Part shown: piece after piece, positions 26,398 through 35,582 of the stretch
Layout: each line of letters begins with the position of its first letter
Numbering within the stretch: position 1 is the stretch's first letter
Assembly: GCF_003313505.1 (NCBI RefSeq)
Contig: NZ_QMHO01000003.1
Location: 248,001 to 312,000, forward strand
DNA length: 64,000 nucleotides
Direction: 5' to 3'
From: Pedobacter nanyangensis
Lineage (GTDB): Bacteria; Bacteroidota; Bacteroidia; Sphingobacteriales; Sphingobacteriaceae
Notes under the pieces: generated by a model
Database searches by the model: none
What the model was told of the DNA's origin: nothing
What the model saw: only the letters and a program-made list of their open reading frames with translations
Made by a program: the position numbers and the translations under genes

Positions 26398-28356
26398 ATG
26401 CTAAAAAACCTGTTCAGAAAAAAATCTGTCAATAAAATATTAGCCGATGCCGCAAAAGGCTATGGCGACCATGAGCCCTCGCTGCACAAAACCCTGGGAA
26501 TTAGAGATCTTACCGCTTTCGGGATTGCCGCAATCATAGGTGCCGGTATTTTCAGTACCATTGGTAAAGCCAGCGCAGATGGAGGGCCAGCAGTAATTTT
26601 CTTATTCATATTTACGGCCGTTGCCTGTAGTTTCGCAGCCTTTGCCTATGCAGAATTTGCTTCCATGGTACCCGTATCAGGCAGTGCCTACACTTATTCT
26701 TACGTAGCTTTTGGTGAGTTGGTAGCCTGGATCATTGGTTGGTCGCTCATTATGGAATATGCCATAGGCAATATTACGGTGGCCATTTCTTGGTCCGATT
26801 ATTTTACGGGCCTGCTCTCCTCCATTAAAATTCCGGCGCTGGGCATCAACGGCATCCACGTGCCAGACTGGGCCAGCATGGACTATTTGACCGCCTACAA
26901 TGGACATAAACATGCCGAAGCCCTGTTAAATGCAGGCAAGAGCATGGGCAATATAGACGAGGCCACCCGTGTGGCCGCAAACGCATGGAATACCGCCCCT
27001 CAACTTGGTAGTTTCCACCTCGTAGCCGACATTCCAGCACTGGCCATCATCATTTTCATTACCTGGCTGGTTTACCGCGGGATGAAAGAATCCAGAAATG
27101 CCAGCAATGCCATGGTAATTGTAAAGCTTGCCGTAATTTTACTGGTGTTGGCAGTAGGTATCTTTTATGTAGATACCGAAAATTGGAACCCTTTCGCACC
27201 TAACGGAATTTCGGGCGTGCTGAAGGGCGTATCGGCAGTATTCTTTGCCTACATTGGATTTGATGCCATCTCTACCACTGCCGAAGAATGTAAAAACCCA
27301 CAACGTGATTTACCCAGGGGGATGATGTGGGCCATTGTAATTTGCACCATTCTCTATATCGCTATCGCACTGGTGTTAACAGGAATTGTAAAATACAACA
27401 CTTTGGCCGTTGGCGATCCTTTGGCCTACGTTTTTGATCAAATAGACCTAAAGCTGATGAGCGGCATTATTGCCGTAAGTGCGGTATTTGCCATGGCCTC
27501 GGTATTGTTGGTTTTCCAAATGGGGCAACCTCGTATTTGGATGAGCATGAGCCGTGACGGGCTATTGCCAAAATCTTTCTCTAAAATCCATCCAAAATAT
27601 AAAACCCCTTCTTTCTCTACGGTAGTAGTAGGTTTTGTGGTAGCCATTCCTTCGCTTTTCATGAACCTCACCACCGTTACAGATTTATGTTCTATCGGTA
27701 CCTTGTTTGCCTTTGTGCTGGTATGTGCAGGAGTGTTGGTGCTTCAAAACAGGCCCGATGTACAACGTGGCAAATTCAAAATTCCTTATGTGAATGCAAA
27801 GTTTGTAATCCCTGTACTTTTTGTAGGCGCAATTATTTTAGCCTTCACAGAATTTAATAAGGAAACAATGGGCTTTATCTCAAATACACCTAAAGTAGTT
27901 AATCCAGTATCCTTCGTTACCTCTCTAAACAGTGAAGAATTAACAACCATCAAACAGGAAATCAGCGCTAGCCCCGTGGTACTCCAAGGCAAACAAATTG
28001 ATGCTGAAGCCTATTTGAGCAATCTCAATGCTGAGCAGTATGAAAACTTCCTGAGCAAATCAACGGTAGATTATCATAAGAAATATGAGAGTGGATGGCA
28101 TTTATTCAAACACAAAATCCCGATGTGGATTTTCCTGATCATCTGCGCAATAATTACCTACCTATCCATCCGTAAAAACCTTTCACTTATTCCAGTATTG
28201 GGCTTAATTTCATGTTTGTACATGATGTGCGAACTGGAACTGAGTAACTGGATCGGCTTTGGAATATGGTTGGCAGTTGGTTTAGTGATCTATTTCTTTT
28301 ACGGCTACAAACACAGCAAATTAGCCAAGGAAGAAAATGGCGCTTTAAGCCACTAA
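26398..28356 (+). CDS. APC-family amino acid permease
   Basis: Inner-membrane amino-acid transporter of 652 residues, with the APC core of about twelve helices plus extra C-terminal helices as in the CAT subfamily. Seen: FGIAAIIGAGIFSTIGKA (about residues 41-58), the substrate-binding unwound helix 1; FAYIGFDAISTTAEECKNPQRDLPRG (about 283-308), the family signature; and GTLFAFVLVCAGVLVL. A hydrophilic insert of about 75 residues (near 500-575) rich in Glu/Ser/Asn separates the core from the last helices and is unusual for the family. Substrate is unknown. Follows the M3 peptidase gene. Confidence 0.9.
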   Translation: MLKNLFRKKSVNKILADAAKGYGDHEPSLHKTLGIRDLTAFGIAAIIGAGIFSTIGKASADGGPAVIFLFIFTAVACSFAAFAYAEFASMVPVSGSAYTYSYVAFGELVAWIIGWSLIMEYAIGNITVAISWSDYFTGLLSSIKIPALGINGIHVPDWASMDYLTAYNGHKHAEALLNAGKSMGNIDEATRVAANAWNTAPQLGSFHLVADIPALAIIIFITWLVYRGMKESRNASNAMVIVKLAVILLVLAVGIFYVDTENWNPFAPNGISGVLKGVSAVFFAYIGFDAISTTAEECKNPQRDLPRGMMWAIVICTILYIAIALVLTGIVKYNTLAVGDPLAYVFDQIDLKLMSGIIAVSAVFAMASVLLVFQMGQPRIWMSMSRDGLLPKSFSKIHPKYKTPSFSTVVVGFVVAIPSLFMNLTTVTDLCSIGTLFAFVLVCAGVLVLQNRPDVQRGKFKIPYVNAKFVIPVLFVGAIILAFTEFNKETMGFISNTPKVVNPVSFVTSLNSEELTTIKQEISASPVVLQGKQIDAEAYLSNLNAEQYENFLSKSTVDYHKKYESGWHLFKHKIPMWIFLIICAIITYLSIRKNLSLIPVLGLISCLYMMCELELSNWIGFGIWLAVGLVIYFFYGYKHSKLAKEENGALSH

Positions 28357-28512
28357 TATTTTGGGTAGTTTAAGGAAAAATTTAAGTTTTGGCCAAAGGA
28401 AATATGCAAACGGCACAGATGCCAAATTGAGCCTGTATACTTTATTTGGATAAAATTCAAATAACCTCTTATTTATTTCAGTTTTAAAAAAGTTCACGCT
28501 AACGTTTATCCT

Positions 28513-29688
28513 CTGGACACCTCAAGACTAAAAATCATTCAAATATGTGCGGCCTATAAACCTGCATACGTTTATGGAGGGCCAACCATGTCCGTATCAA
28601 AACTATCGGAAGCATTGGTAAAGGCAGGTCAGGAGGTGATGGTATTAACGACCACCGCTAATGGTAAAACAGAATTAAATGTTCCTACTGGTGTTGAACA
28701 AATAGTTGACGGCGTAAAGGTTTTTTATTTCAAAAGACTAACTAAAGATCATACCCATTTTTCTCCTGCCCTTTTTTATTTTTTACGCAAACTGATTATT
28801 AAAGAGAAAAAAGCAGACCGTAAAAATGAGTTGATCGTACACATCCATGCTTGGTGGAATTTAGTGTCTATTTTTTCGTGTTTGATCGCCAAAATGTATG
28901 GGATAAAAGTTGTTCTTTCTCCTAGAGGGATGCTAAACCCTTACACTCTTAAACATAAAAATTCGCTAACCAAAAGGCTGATTCATCAATTATTGGGCAA
29001 AAGCCTATTAAAAGGCATTGCTTATCACGCCACTAGCAAACAAGAATACGCTGATATTTTTGCGTTTACAGGTAAATCGCCCCAAATTATCCCAAATTTC
29101 ATCCAACTCCCATCGGCACAACCTGCTGCGAGGAAAATAAATGGCGAATATCAGTTGCTTTTTTTAGGTCGCATCAACGAAATAAAAGGCTTGGAAAATC
29201 TGTTTTCAGCCTTAAGCCAAATAACGGTTAATTGGAAGCTCACGATTGCCGGTGATGGCGACTTGGCTTACGTAGATAACTTAAAGAAACTTTCTGCGCA
29301 AAAGAACATCTTCACAAAAGTTAGATGGGTGGGCCATGTTGATAACATTCAGAAATTTAACCTGCTTTCTTCCGCTGATGCTTTAGTTCTTCCCTCCTAT
29401 AAAGAAAATTTCGCCAATGTAGTCATCGAAGCCCTAGCCGTAGGAACTCCCGTAATTGTAAGTAAGGATGCTGGTGTTGCAGAATATGTAGAAGAAAAGA
29501 ATTTGGGGTGGATTACCTCAAATGATCCTGAGCTATTAGCAACAACAATCTCTCAATCTTTTGGGAATACTCAAAAACGTGCTCAAATTAGAGCTAACGC
29601 TCCATCAACAATTAAACGAGATTTTGATGAAGTTGCATTAGCGAAAAAATATATTGACATGTACAGCCATTTATTAGGAGAATCATGA
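28513..29688 (+). CDS. Family 4 glycosyltransferase with a non-standard or lost start codon
   Basis: GT-B glycosyltransferase. The first usual start codon in frame is the ATG at 28588, but the codons before it read KIIQICAAYKPAYVYGGPT, the canonical first strand and Gly-rich loop of this subgroup, directly continuous with MSVSKLSEAL. An in-frame stop lies further upstream near 28466. Between it and 28588 there is no ATG, GTG or TTG; candidates are CTG at 28513 or ATC/ATT at 28534/28537. I give the CTG as the outermost plausible start. The rest is intact: LLFLGRINEIKGLENLF and LPSYKENFANVVIEALAVGTPVIVS with both E-X7-E glutamates. The stop overlaps the next gene (ATGA). It is either translated from a rare start or is a gene that lost its start codon. 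Similar GT4 proteins accompany exosortases in Bacteroidota. Confidence 0.75.
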   Translation: MDTSRLKIIQICAAYKPAYVYGGPTMSVSKLSEALVKAGQEVMVLTTTANGKTELNVPTGVEQIVDGVKVFYFKRLTKDHTHFSPALFYFLRKLIIKEKKADRKNELIVHIHAWWNLVSIFSCLIAKMYGIKVVLSPRGMLNPYTLKHKNSLTKRLIHQLLGKSLLKGIAYHATSKQEYADIFAFTGKSPQIIPNFIQLPSAQPAARKINGEYQLLFLGRINEIKGLENLFSALSQITVNWKLTIAGDGDLAYVDNLKKLSAQKNIFTKVRWVGHVDNIQKFNLLSSADALVLPSYKENFANVVIEALAVGTPVIVSKDAGVAEYVEEKNLGWITSNDPELLATTISQSFGNTQKRAQIRANAPSTIKRDFDEVALAKKYIDMYSHLLGES

Positions 29689-30302
29689 GTACTTATAAAG
29701 AATATGGTTATAGCCATACACAACCAGATCATACACAATATTATATCTGGCAACCTATTGTATCATTGTTAAATAACACCTCCACAATTCTAGACTTAGG
29801 TTGTGGAAATGGTGCTTTCGCTAATGAATTAATAGCGAAAGGCTTTGATGTTTATGGTACCGATGCTTCCAGTAATGGTATTGAACAGGCCAACAGTATA
29901 AACCCTAATCACTTTTTTGTACAGGATCTGTCTTCTGATGATCTACCTATTGAACTAAAAGACAAAGAATTCAAAACCATCATTTCCACCGAAGTAATTG
30001 AACACCTATATGATCCACGTGCTTTTATCGCCTTTGCAAAAAGAGTGCTCCTCAAAAATGGCGGTGGAGAGCTTATTCTTTCAACTCCCTATCATGGCTA
30101 TCTCAAAAATCTAGTTATTGCCATCACAGGAAAATGGGATCAGCATGCCAGCCCTCTTTGGGATGGTGGACATATTAAATTATGGTCAAAAAAGACATTA
30201 AGTACACTCCTAGAAGAACAAGGCTTTAAGGTAACCCACTTCCTAGGTTGTGGAAGATTACCCTATCTTTGGAAATCAATGGTGATTAGAGCCACAATTT
30301 AA
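29685..30302 (+). CDS. Class I SAM-dependent methyltransferase
   Basis: Methyltransferase of 205 residues, UbiG/family 23 like. Motif I is ILDLGCGNGAFA (about residues 34-45), motif II VYGTDAS, then TIISTEVIEHLYDPRAF (about 100-116) and GGELILSTPYHGYLKN (about 126-141). The start sits in an ATGA overlap with the glycosyltransferase gene and its stop overlaps the next start as TAATG, so it is tightly coupled to both. It could methylate a sugar or a lipid-linked intermediate; substrate unknown. Confidence 0.83.
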   Translation: MSTYKEYGYSHTQPDHTQYYIWQPIVSLLNNTSTILDLGCGNGAFANELIAKGFDVYGTDASSNGIEQANSINPNHFFVQDLSSDDLPIELKDKEFKTIISTEVIEHLYDPRAFIAFAKRVLLKNGGGELILSTPYHGYLKNLVIAITGKWDQHASPLWDGGHIKLWSKKTLSTLLEEQGFKVTHFLGCGRLPYLWKSMVIRATI

Positions 30303-31165
30303 TGAGCCCAGCATTTAGTTTCATCATCTTAACTTTCAACGAAGAACAACACCTTCCTCGTTTGCTTAATTCTATCGCCCAGTTAAATGCACCAATCTTT
30401 ATCCTGGATTCTGGAAGTACAGATGATACCTTAAAAATTGCGGAAAGTTTCGGTGCCAATGTGAAGTATCATCCCTTTGAAAACCATCCCAAACAATGGG
30501 ATTATGCCCTTAAGAACTTTGAAGTGCAAACCCCTTGGATTATTGGTTTAGACGCTGACCAGATGGTTACTCCTGAATTGCTCGAATTGCTAATTAATTT
30601 CGACGACGAAGCGTATCATAATGTAGAAGGAATCTATTTTAACCGCAAGAATATCTTCAAAGGAAAATGGATTAAACACGGCGGTTATTACCCTAAATAC
30701 CAATTAAAAATGTTTCGTTATGGAATTGGCTACTCTGACCTTAACGAAAATATGGACCATCGGTTTATTGTTAGCGGAAATACAGCCATTTGGAAAAAAG
30801 GGCACATTCTTGAAGAAAATCTCAAGGAAAACGAAATTCGTTTTTGGATCGATAAGCACAACCGTTACAGCGATTTGGTGGCCAACGAAGAAATTGAACG
30901 CATGTTGAATCTTCGGAAACAAACCATTAAGCCAAAACTGTTTGGACACCCATACCAACGCACAGCTTACCTGAAGAGCCTATGGTGGAAACTACCTCGC
31001 TTTTTTAGGCCTTTCATCTATTTTAGCTACAGAATGACCTTACAATTGGGTTTTTTAGATGGCAAAACAGGTATATTGTTCCATTTCCTGCAAGGTTTTT
31101 GGTTCAGGCTAATTGTTGACATAAAGATCTCGGAAAAGTTAAACCAAGCCAATAAAAATGGATAA
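30302..31165 (+). CDS. Family 2 glycosyltransferase
   Basis: GT-A glycosyltransferase of 287 residues of the WaaE/KdtX-like subgroup. Motifs: FSFIILTFNEEQHLPRLLNSI at the N-terminus, ILDSGSTDDTLKIA (about residues 31-44), and the metal site GLDADQM (about 81-87). The C-terminal region (RPFIYFSYRMTLQLGFLDGKTG) is hydrophobic and basic, typical for membrane-associated members. It overlaps both neighbours by a few bases, so it forms one coupled block with the methyltransferase and the exosortase. Confidence 0.87.
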   Translation: MSPAFSFIILTFNEEQHLPRLLNSIAQLNAPIFILDSGSTDDTLKIAESFGANVKYHPFENHPKQWDYALKNFEVQTPWIIGLDADQMVTPELLELLINFDDEAYHNVEGIYFNRKNIFKGKWIKHGGYYPKYQLKMFRYGIGYSDLNENMDHRFIVSGNTAIWKKGHILEENLKENEIRFWIDKHNRYSDLVANEEIERMLNLRKQTIKPKLFGHPYQRTAYLKSLWWKLPRFFRPFIYFSYRMTLQLGFLDGKTGILFHFLQGFWFRLIVDIKISEKLNQANKNG

Positions 31166-31733
31166 GCTTATTCAAACAGGTAAAAACCTTTGGGCAGAAC
31201 CTTACTTTAGGTTTATTGTTTACTTCATTTTGCTGTATCTGTTGCTTTACGGTTTTAACATTGCATTTATTGGCATTACAGCCGAAGGAGGGCTATATGT
31301 ACCATTTCTAGACCAACACCTCAACTATATCAACTGGTGGCGCAACTTTACCATCAACAGTTCCGCAACGGTATTGCGCTGGATGGACTATCGGGTTTAC
31401 ACCAACGATTACCAGTTAAAGGTGATTGGCAGGCACGGTTTTACCATGGTTTATAGTTGTTTGGGCTATGGCATTATGAGCGTTTTTTGTGCCTTTGTGA
31501 TAACCTTTCCCGGCCGTATTAGGGCCAGGTATGGTTTTCTTGTATTGGGCCTAGTAATTATTCAGTTGCTGAATACCTTACGATTAATTTTATTGTCGCT
31601 ATATTGGGATAAGCGGAAACCCCTGTTTGCCATTGATCACCACGACTTATTCAACGTGGTAGTTTATGCCATTCTTATCTTACTTGTATATGTGTGGCTC
31701 AAGCACTTAAACAAGCAGCATAACAACTTATAG
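31158..31733 (+). CDS. Exosortase/archaeosortase family membrane protein (short, XrtY-like)
   Basis: Integral membrane cysteine transpeptidase-like protein of 191 residues with about five helices. The exosortase triad is visible: Cys101 in the CLGYG motif, Arg142 in NTLR (residues 139-142), and His161/His162 in IDHHD. The length fits the short Bacteroidota exosortases. Exosortases process proteins with a C-terminal sorting signal (motif, hydrophobic helix, basic end) and are linked to exopolysaccharide loci; this one sits at the end of one, coupled by an 8-bp overlap to a glycosyltransferase gene. I recall an exosortase Y class with associated Wzy-like and GT partners in this group, which would fit the gene order, but I cannot assign the subclass from sequence alone. 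No target protein is seen in the window. Confidence 0.82.
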   Translation: MDKLIQTGKNLWAEPYFRFIVYFILLYLLLYGFNIAFIGITAEGGLYVPFLDQHLNYINWWRNFTINSSATVLRWMDYRVYTNDYQLKVIGRHGFTMVYSCLGYGIMSVFCAFVITFPGRIRARYGFLVLGLVIIQLLNTLRLILLSLYWDKRKPLFAIDHHDLFNVVVYAILILLVYVWLKHLNKQHNNL

Positions 31734-31801
31734 TTTTACTCCTTTTTGCTATATATCTTTCATTTTTAGTTATATCTTCGCAATCAGTTATTTAACAGCA
31801 A

Positions 31802-33532
31802 ATGAATATGTATATTTTAGGAATTAACGCCTATCACGGTGATTCGTCGGCCTGTATTTACAAAGATGGCCAACTCATCGCTGCTTCGGAGGAAGAACGT
31901 TTCAGACGGATAAAACATTGGGCGGGATTTCCTATCGAAGCAATAAGATTTTGCTTGCAGGAAGCCGGAATCAATATCGAAGATATAGACCATATTGCCA
32001 TATCCAGGGATCCTAAAGTCAACTTGGGCAAAAAGGCATTAACCGCTTTAAAAAACAGGTTAAACCTGGGCAATATCATCAACAGGGTTAAGAACCTGAA
32101 AAAAGCTGCTTCCATTGAAGAAGAATTTATGGAGCACTTTAACCTTAAAGCAGGTGGGCTAAAAGCCAAAATCCACAATGTGGAACACCATAGAAGCCAT
32201 TTGGCAAGTGCGTTCTTTGCTTCTTCCTTTGAAGAATCGGCCCTGCTTTCCATTGATGGCTTTGGCGATTTTACCAGTACCATGACCGGTATTGGCAAAG
32301 GCAACAAAATTGAAGTACTGGATACCGTTTCCTATCCGCACTCCATTGGTGTGTTTTATACCACTTTTACACAATGGCTCGGTTTTCCGCACTATGGTGA
32401 TGAATACAAGGTAATGGGCCTGGCGCCATACGGCCAACCGAGTTATCTGGAACAGTTGCGGAAGGTTATAAAACTTAAGGACAACGGTTTATTTGAACTG
32501 GAACTGAAATATTTCAACCATCCTAAAAAAGGCGTGAACATGGTTTGGGAAGGCGGAATTCCAGCAATGGACAGCTTGTACAGCGAAACGCTGATCAATG
32601 AATTTGGTCCGGCCAGAAAAGCTGACGAGCCTTTAACCCAAGTCCATAAAGATTGGGCTACCTCCGTACAAAGAATCACAGAAGAACTAATTTACCACCT
32701 GCTTACCCATCTTCAACAGAAAACTGGCCTGGAATCTGTTTGCATTGCTGGCGGCGTGGCACAAAACTCTGTGGCCAATGGTAAAATCTTATTAAAAACA
32801 CCTTTTAAAAAAGTTTACATCCCGCCCGCCGGGCATGATGCCGGTACTTGTATAGGTGCGGCACTTTGGGTTTACAACCAGGTATTGGGCCAGCCCAGAA
32901 CTGCCCCCATGTTGCACGGGTATTTGGGCAGCCGTTTCAGCAACCAGGACATAGAAGCCCTGCTCCAGCAAAAAAATATCAGCTACCAAAAACTTGAAGG
33001 CGAAGCGCTTTTTAGCAAGGTAACCGATTGCCTGATCAACTCGGGCGTAGTTGGCTGGTTCCAGGGCCGTGCCGAATTTGGCCCGAGAGCCTTGGGCCAT
33101 CGCTCCATCATTGCCGACCCCAGACGTGAGGATGCCAAGGAAATTCTTAATGCTAAAATCAAAAGGAGAGAATCTTTCAGGCCGTTTGCACCTTCGATCT
33201 TAAAACAGCATATCCCCAATTACTTTGAACAGGTAGACGATGTCCCCTTTATGGAAAAAGTATTTCTGATTAAGGAAGAACAACGTGCCAAAATACCCGC
33301 TGTAACCCATGTTGACGGCACCGGCCGACTACAAAGCGTTGAACAGGAAATAGAACCGAAATATTACGGGCTGATCCATAATTTTTATGAAAAAACCGGG
33401 GTTCCCATATTGCTGAACACCTCATTCAACGAAAATGAACCCATTGTGAACACACCAGAAGAAGCTTTAAATTGTTTTCTGCGCACCAAAATGGACATGC
33501 TGGTGCTCGAAGATATTCTTATTGAAAGGTAG
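31802..33532 (+). CDS. NodU/CmcH-family carbamoyltransferase
   Basis: Carbamoyltransferase of 576 residues that transfers a carbamoyl group from carbamoyl phosphate to a sugar or other hydroxyl via a carbamoyl-adenylate. The N-terminal Kae1-like domain begins YILGINAYHGDSSACIY and carries the metal-binding HHRSH (about residues 129-133); the C-terminal domain has GWFQGRAEFGPRALGHRSIIADPR (about 418-441) and LLNTSFNENEPIV. It is the last gene before the locus-ending terminator, so a carbamoyl decoration of the exopolysaccharide is likely. An ATG two codons downstream could also be used. Confidence 0.9.
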   Translation: MNMYILGINAYHGDSSACIYKDGQLIAASEEERFRRIKHWAGFPIEAIRFCLQEAGINIEDIDHIAISRDPKVNLGKKALTALKNRLNLGNIINRVKNLKKAASIEEEFMEHFNLKAGGLKAKIHNVEHHRSHLASAFFASSFEESALLSIDGFGDFTSTMTGIGKGNKIEVLDTVSYPHSIGVFYTTFTQWLGFPHYGDEYKVMGLAPYGQPSYLEQLRKVIKLKDNGLFELELKYFNHPKKGVNMVWEGGIPAMDSLYSETLINEFGPARKADEPLTQVHKDWATSVQRITEELIYHLLTHLQQKTGLESVCIAGGVAQNSVANGKILLKTPFKKVYIPPAGHDAGTCIGAALWVYNQVLGQPRTAPMLHGYLGSRFSNQDIEALLQQKNISYQKLEGEALFSKVTDCLINSGVVGWFQGRAEFGPRALGHRSIIADPRREDAKEILNAKIKRRESFRPFAPSILKQHIPNYFEQVDDVPFMEKVFLIKEEQRAKIPAVTHVDGTGRLQSVEQEIEPKYYGLIHNFYEKTGVPILLNTSFNENEPIVNTPEEALNCFLRTKMDMLVLEDILIER

Positions 33533-33547
33533 CTACAGCTGGCTCCC

Positions 33548-33583
33548 AAGCAAAAGCCCCGCACACTTGCGGGGCTTTTGCTT
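33548..33583. terminator. Bidirectional intrinsic terminator
   Basis: A perfect 15-bp stem (33548-33562 with 33569-33583; core GCCCCGC/GCGGGGC flanked by A- and T-rich ends) with a 6-base loop lies between the convergent carbamoyltransferase and obg genes. The A/T-rich arms provide a short U tract for either direction. Confidence 0.9.
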
Positions 33584-33602
33584 GATACGGTTATCGTAAA
33601 AC

Positions 33603-34613
33603 CTAGTCGTTTCCCACTGGAGCGTTAATGGCTTTCCACAGTAAATCCTTTAATTCTACCAAGCCCTGCTGGGCCACCGACGAAATAAAAATATGGGGAA
33701 TTTTAGGCAGTTCCTTTTCCATCTCTGCTTTTAACTCCTCATCAAGCATATCCGATTTGGTTACAGCCAACAGATGAGGTTTCTGCATCAGCTCTGGATT
33801 AAATTCCTGCAATTCGTTCTTCAATATCTGGTACTCTTCGGCAATCGTTCTGCTGGTATCAGCCGGAACCATAAACAGTAGTACAGAATTACGCTCTATG
33901 TGCCTTAAAAATCTAAAACCTAGGCCCTTTCCTTTAGATGCACCTTCGATAATTCCCGGAATATCAGCCATGATAAAGGACTTGGAATCACGATAAGAAA
34001 CAATCCCCAAATTAGGGACCAAGGTGGTAAATGGATAATCAGCAATCTCAGGTTTCGCTGCAGACAACACCGAAAGCAAGGTAGATTTTCCCGCATTGGG
34101 GAAGCCCACCAAACCAACATCGGCCAATACTTTAAGCTCCAACACCACCCATTCTTCTTTTCCCGCCTCGCCAGGCTGTGCAAAACGTGGCGTTTGTAAC
34201 GTGGCCGATTTAAAGTGGGCATTGCCCAATCCCCCACGGCCGCCCGCGGTTAAAACTTTAGTCTCTCCATCTTCCGTAATTTCAAAAAGCACCTCGCCGG
34301 TTTCGGCATTGCGGGCAATGGTGCCCAATGGCACCTCCAAAACCTCGTCTTTGCCCTGTTTTCCAAATTTGTGCCCACTACCTCCTGCACCGCCATCCTC
34401 AGCAATAATGTGCTTACGATACTTCAAGTGCAGAAGCGTCCAAAACTGCGTGTTGCCCTTTAGGATAATGTGCCCACCACGGCCACCGTCCCCACCATCA
34501 GGCCCGCCGGTAGCCGTATGCTTATCACGATGCAAATGTGCTGAACCAGCACCGCCTTTTCCTGAGCGGCAACAGATTTTTACATAATCAACAAAATTGG
34601 AACCTTGAGACAT
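33603..34613 (-). CDS. obg: Obg/CgtA GTPase, ribosome assembly factor
   Basis: Essential GTPase acting in late 50S subunit assembly and stress control. The 336-residue protein has the Gly-rich Obg fold (about 1-158, [12 protein letters not shown] near 36-47) and the G domain with G1 GFPNAGKST (170-178), switch region ADYPFTTL, G3 DIPG and a TKSD guanine-specificity motif near 280. It ends soon after the G domain, so there is no OCT domain; this is normal for many Bacteroidota. It is convergent with the carbamoyltransferase gene and lies downstream of adk on the same strand. Confidence 0.96.
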   Translation of the reverse strand: MSQGSNFVDYVKICCRSGKGGAGSAHLHRDKHTATGGPDGGDGGRGGHIILKGNTQFWTLLHLKYRKHIIAEDGGAGGSGHKFGKQGKDEVLEVPLGTIARNAETGEVLFEITEDGETKVLTAGGRGGLGNAHFKSATLQTPRFAQPGEAGKEEWVVLELKVLADVGLVGFPNAGKSTLLSVLSAAKPEIADYPFTTLVPNLGIVSYRDSKSFIMADIPGIIEGASKGKGLGFRFLRHIERNSVLLFMVPADTSRTIAEEYQILKNELQEFNPELMQKPHLLAVTKSDMLDEELKAEMEKELPKIPHIFISSVAQQGLVELKDLLWKAINAPVGND

Positions 34614-34741
34614 GGAGATTTACGATTTTTGATTTACAGATTACAACTGCCAAATGGCCACAATTGCTTTACACCACACTTAACATATTATGATGGTTTA
34701 GGCAATTAATTTTTCATTTAGGGGTTAAACTAAAAAAACAA

Positions 34742-34779
34742 ACATCCGCAAAAATAACCAATGTATTTTATACGGATGC
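34742..34779 (-). terminator. Possible terminator downstream of adk
   Basis: On the minus strand a 7-base arm GCATCCG (34779-34773) can pair with CGGATGT (34748-34742) across a 24-base loop, and T-rich sequence (TTTGTTTTTTT) follows. The loop is long for an efficient intrinsic terminator. The rest of 34614-34824 shows no gene. Confidence 0.4.
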
Positions 34780-34824
34780 TTTATTCCTGATTAGCTAATT
34801 ATCGAATTAACCAATTCTTAAACC

Positions 34825-35394
34825 TTAATACTGGTCAATTACTTCGCAAAGGCTATTGAAAATCACTTCTATTTCACCAATACCATTAACCTTTACTAGT
34901 TTATCCTGAGCTTGGTAATATGGCAATACATGGATGGTTTTGTTAAAATATTCATCGATGCGTTTTTTCAGCTTTTCAGCATCATCATCGGGTCTGCCAC
35001 TAATTTTGTGTCGCTCGGCAATACGGCGGGTCAATTCATCCTGGTCTACATCCAAGGCTATTACACCGTTGATCTTCTCTCCCTTAGCTACCAAAAACTT
35101 ATCCAATTCCTCTGCTTGGGGAACAGTACGCGGGAAACCATCGAAAATAAATCCTTTTGCATCAGGATTTTTATCTACTTCCTCTTCCAGCATGGCAATG
35201 GTAATGCTATCTGGCACTAACTCGCCGTCAGCAATTAATTTGCTAACCTGTTGTCCCAGTGGACTTTGATTTTTGATGTGGGCTCGAAATAAATCGCCTG
35301 TCGAAATGTGTACTAACTGATATTTATCAATTAACTTTTGAGATTGGGTGCCTTTGCCTGCACCTGGAGGGCCAAAAAGAACTAAATTTAGCAT
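34825..35394 (-). CDS. adk: Adenylate kinase
   Basis: Cytosolic enzyme interconverting ATP + AMP and 2 ADP. The 189-residue protein starts at the ATG at 35394, giving LNLVLFGPPGAGKG with the P-loop at residues 8-15; the codon before is TTG and is not needed. Further motifs: HISTGDLFRAHI (AMP site), FDGFPRTVPQAE (near residues 82-93) and a short LID region (RHKISGRPDDDAE), placing it in the short-LID form usual for Bacteroidota. Downstream on the same strand is obg. Confidence 0.97.
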   Translation of the reverse strand: MLNLVLFGPPGAGKGTQSQKLIDKYQLVHISTGDLFRAHIKNQSPLGQQVSKLIADGELVPDSITIAMLEEEVDKNPDAKGFIFDGFPRTVPQAEELDKFLVAKGEKINGVIALDVDQDELTRRIAERHKISGRPDDDAEKLKKRIDEYFNKTIHVLPYYQAQDKLVKVNGIGEIEVIFNSLCEVIDQY

Positions 35395-35478
35395 CAAATT
35401 AAGTTAACTACGCTCCTAAAAGGAAATCTATTTATTGTATTGAAGTGGCTCATCTTAAGCCATTTCTTTATGAGGTTG

Positions 35479-35486
35479 CAAATATA
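35479..35486 (-). promoter_or_regulatory. -7 promoter box upstream of adk
   Basis: The minus strand reads TATATTTG, a full TAnnTTTG match, about 85 bp before the adk ATG. No TTG box at the usual spacing. The leader between them is A/T rich without evident structure. Confidence 0.45.
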
Positions 35487-35582
35487 TAAATATATATTAG
35501 CTCCACGGTCATTTTTTTCAATTTTTGGCTCTTTCCCTTTAAAAACTATCAATTGAAAACCAGAAAAGTTCGTAAACAAAAA

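Noticed and set aside
28542..28557. ATG at about 28545 as a start for the glycosyltransferase at 28588
   Set aside because: It is out of frame and hits a stop after four codons.
31858..32307. 149-codon open frame antisense to the carbamoyltransferase gene
   Set aside because: Shadow of a conserved coding region with no independent promoter or family motif.
33920..34237. 105-codon open frame on the minus strand inside obg
   Set aside because: Same strand but shifted register inside the G domain; obg is intact in the main frame.
34096..34587. 163-codon open frame on the plus strand inside obg
   Set aside because: It is antisense to the conserved Gly-rich Obg domain; its proline-rich sequence is the mirror of the glycine codons.
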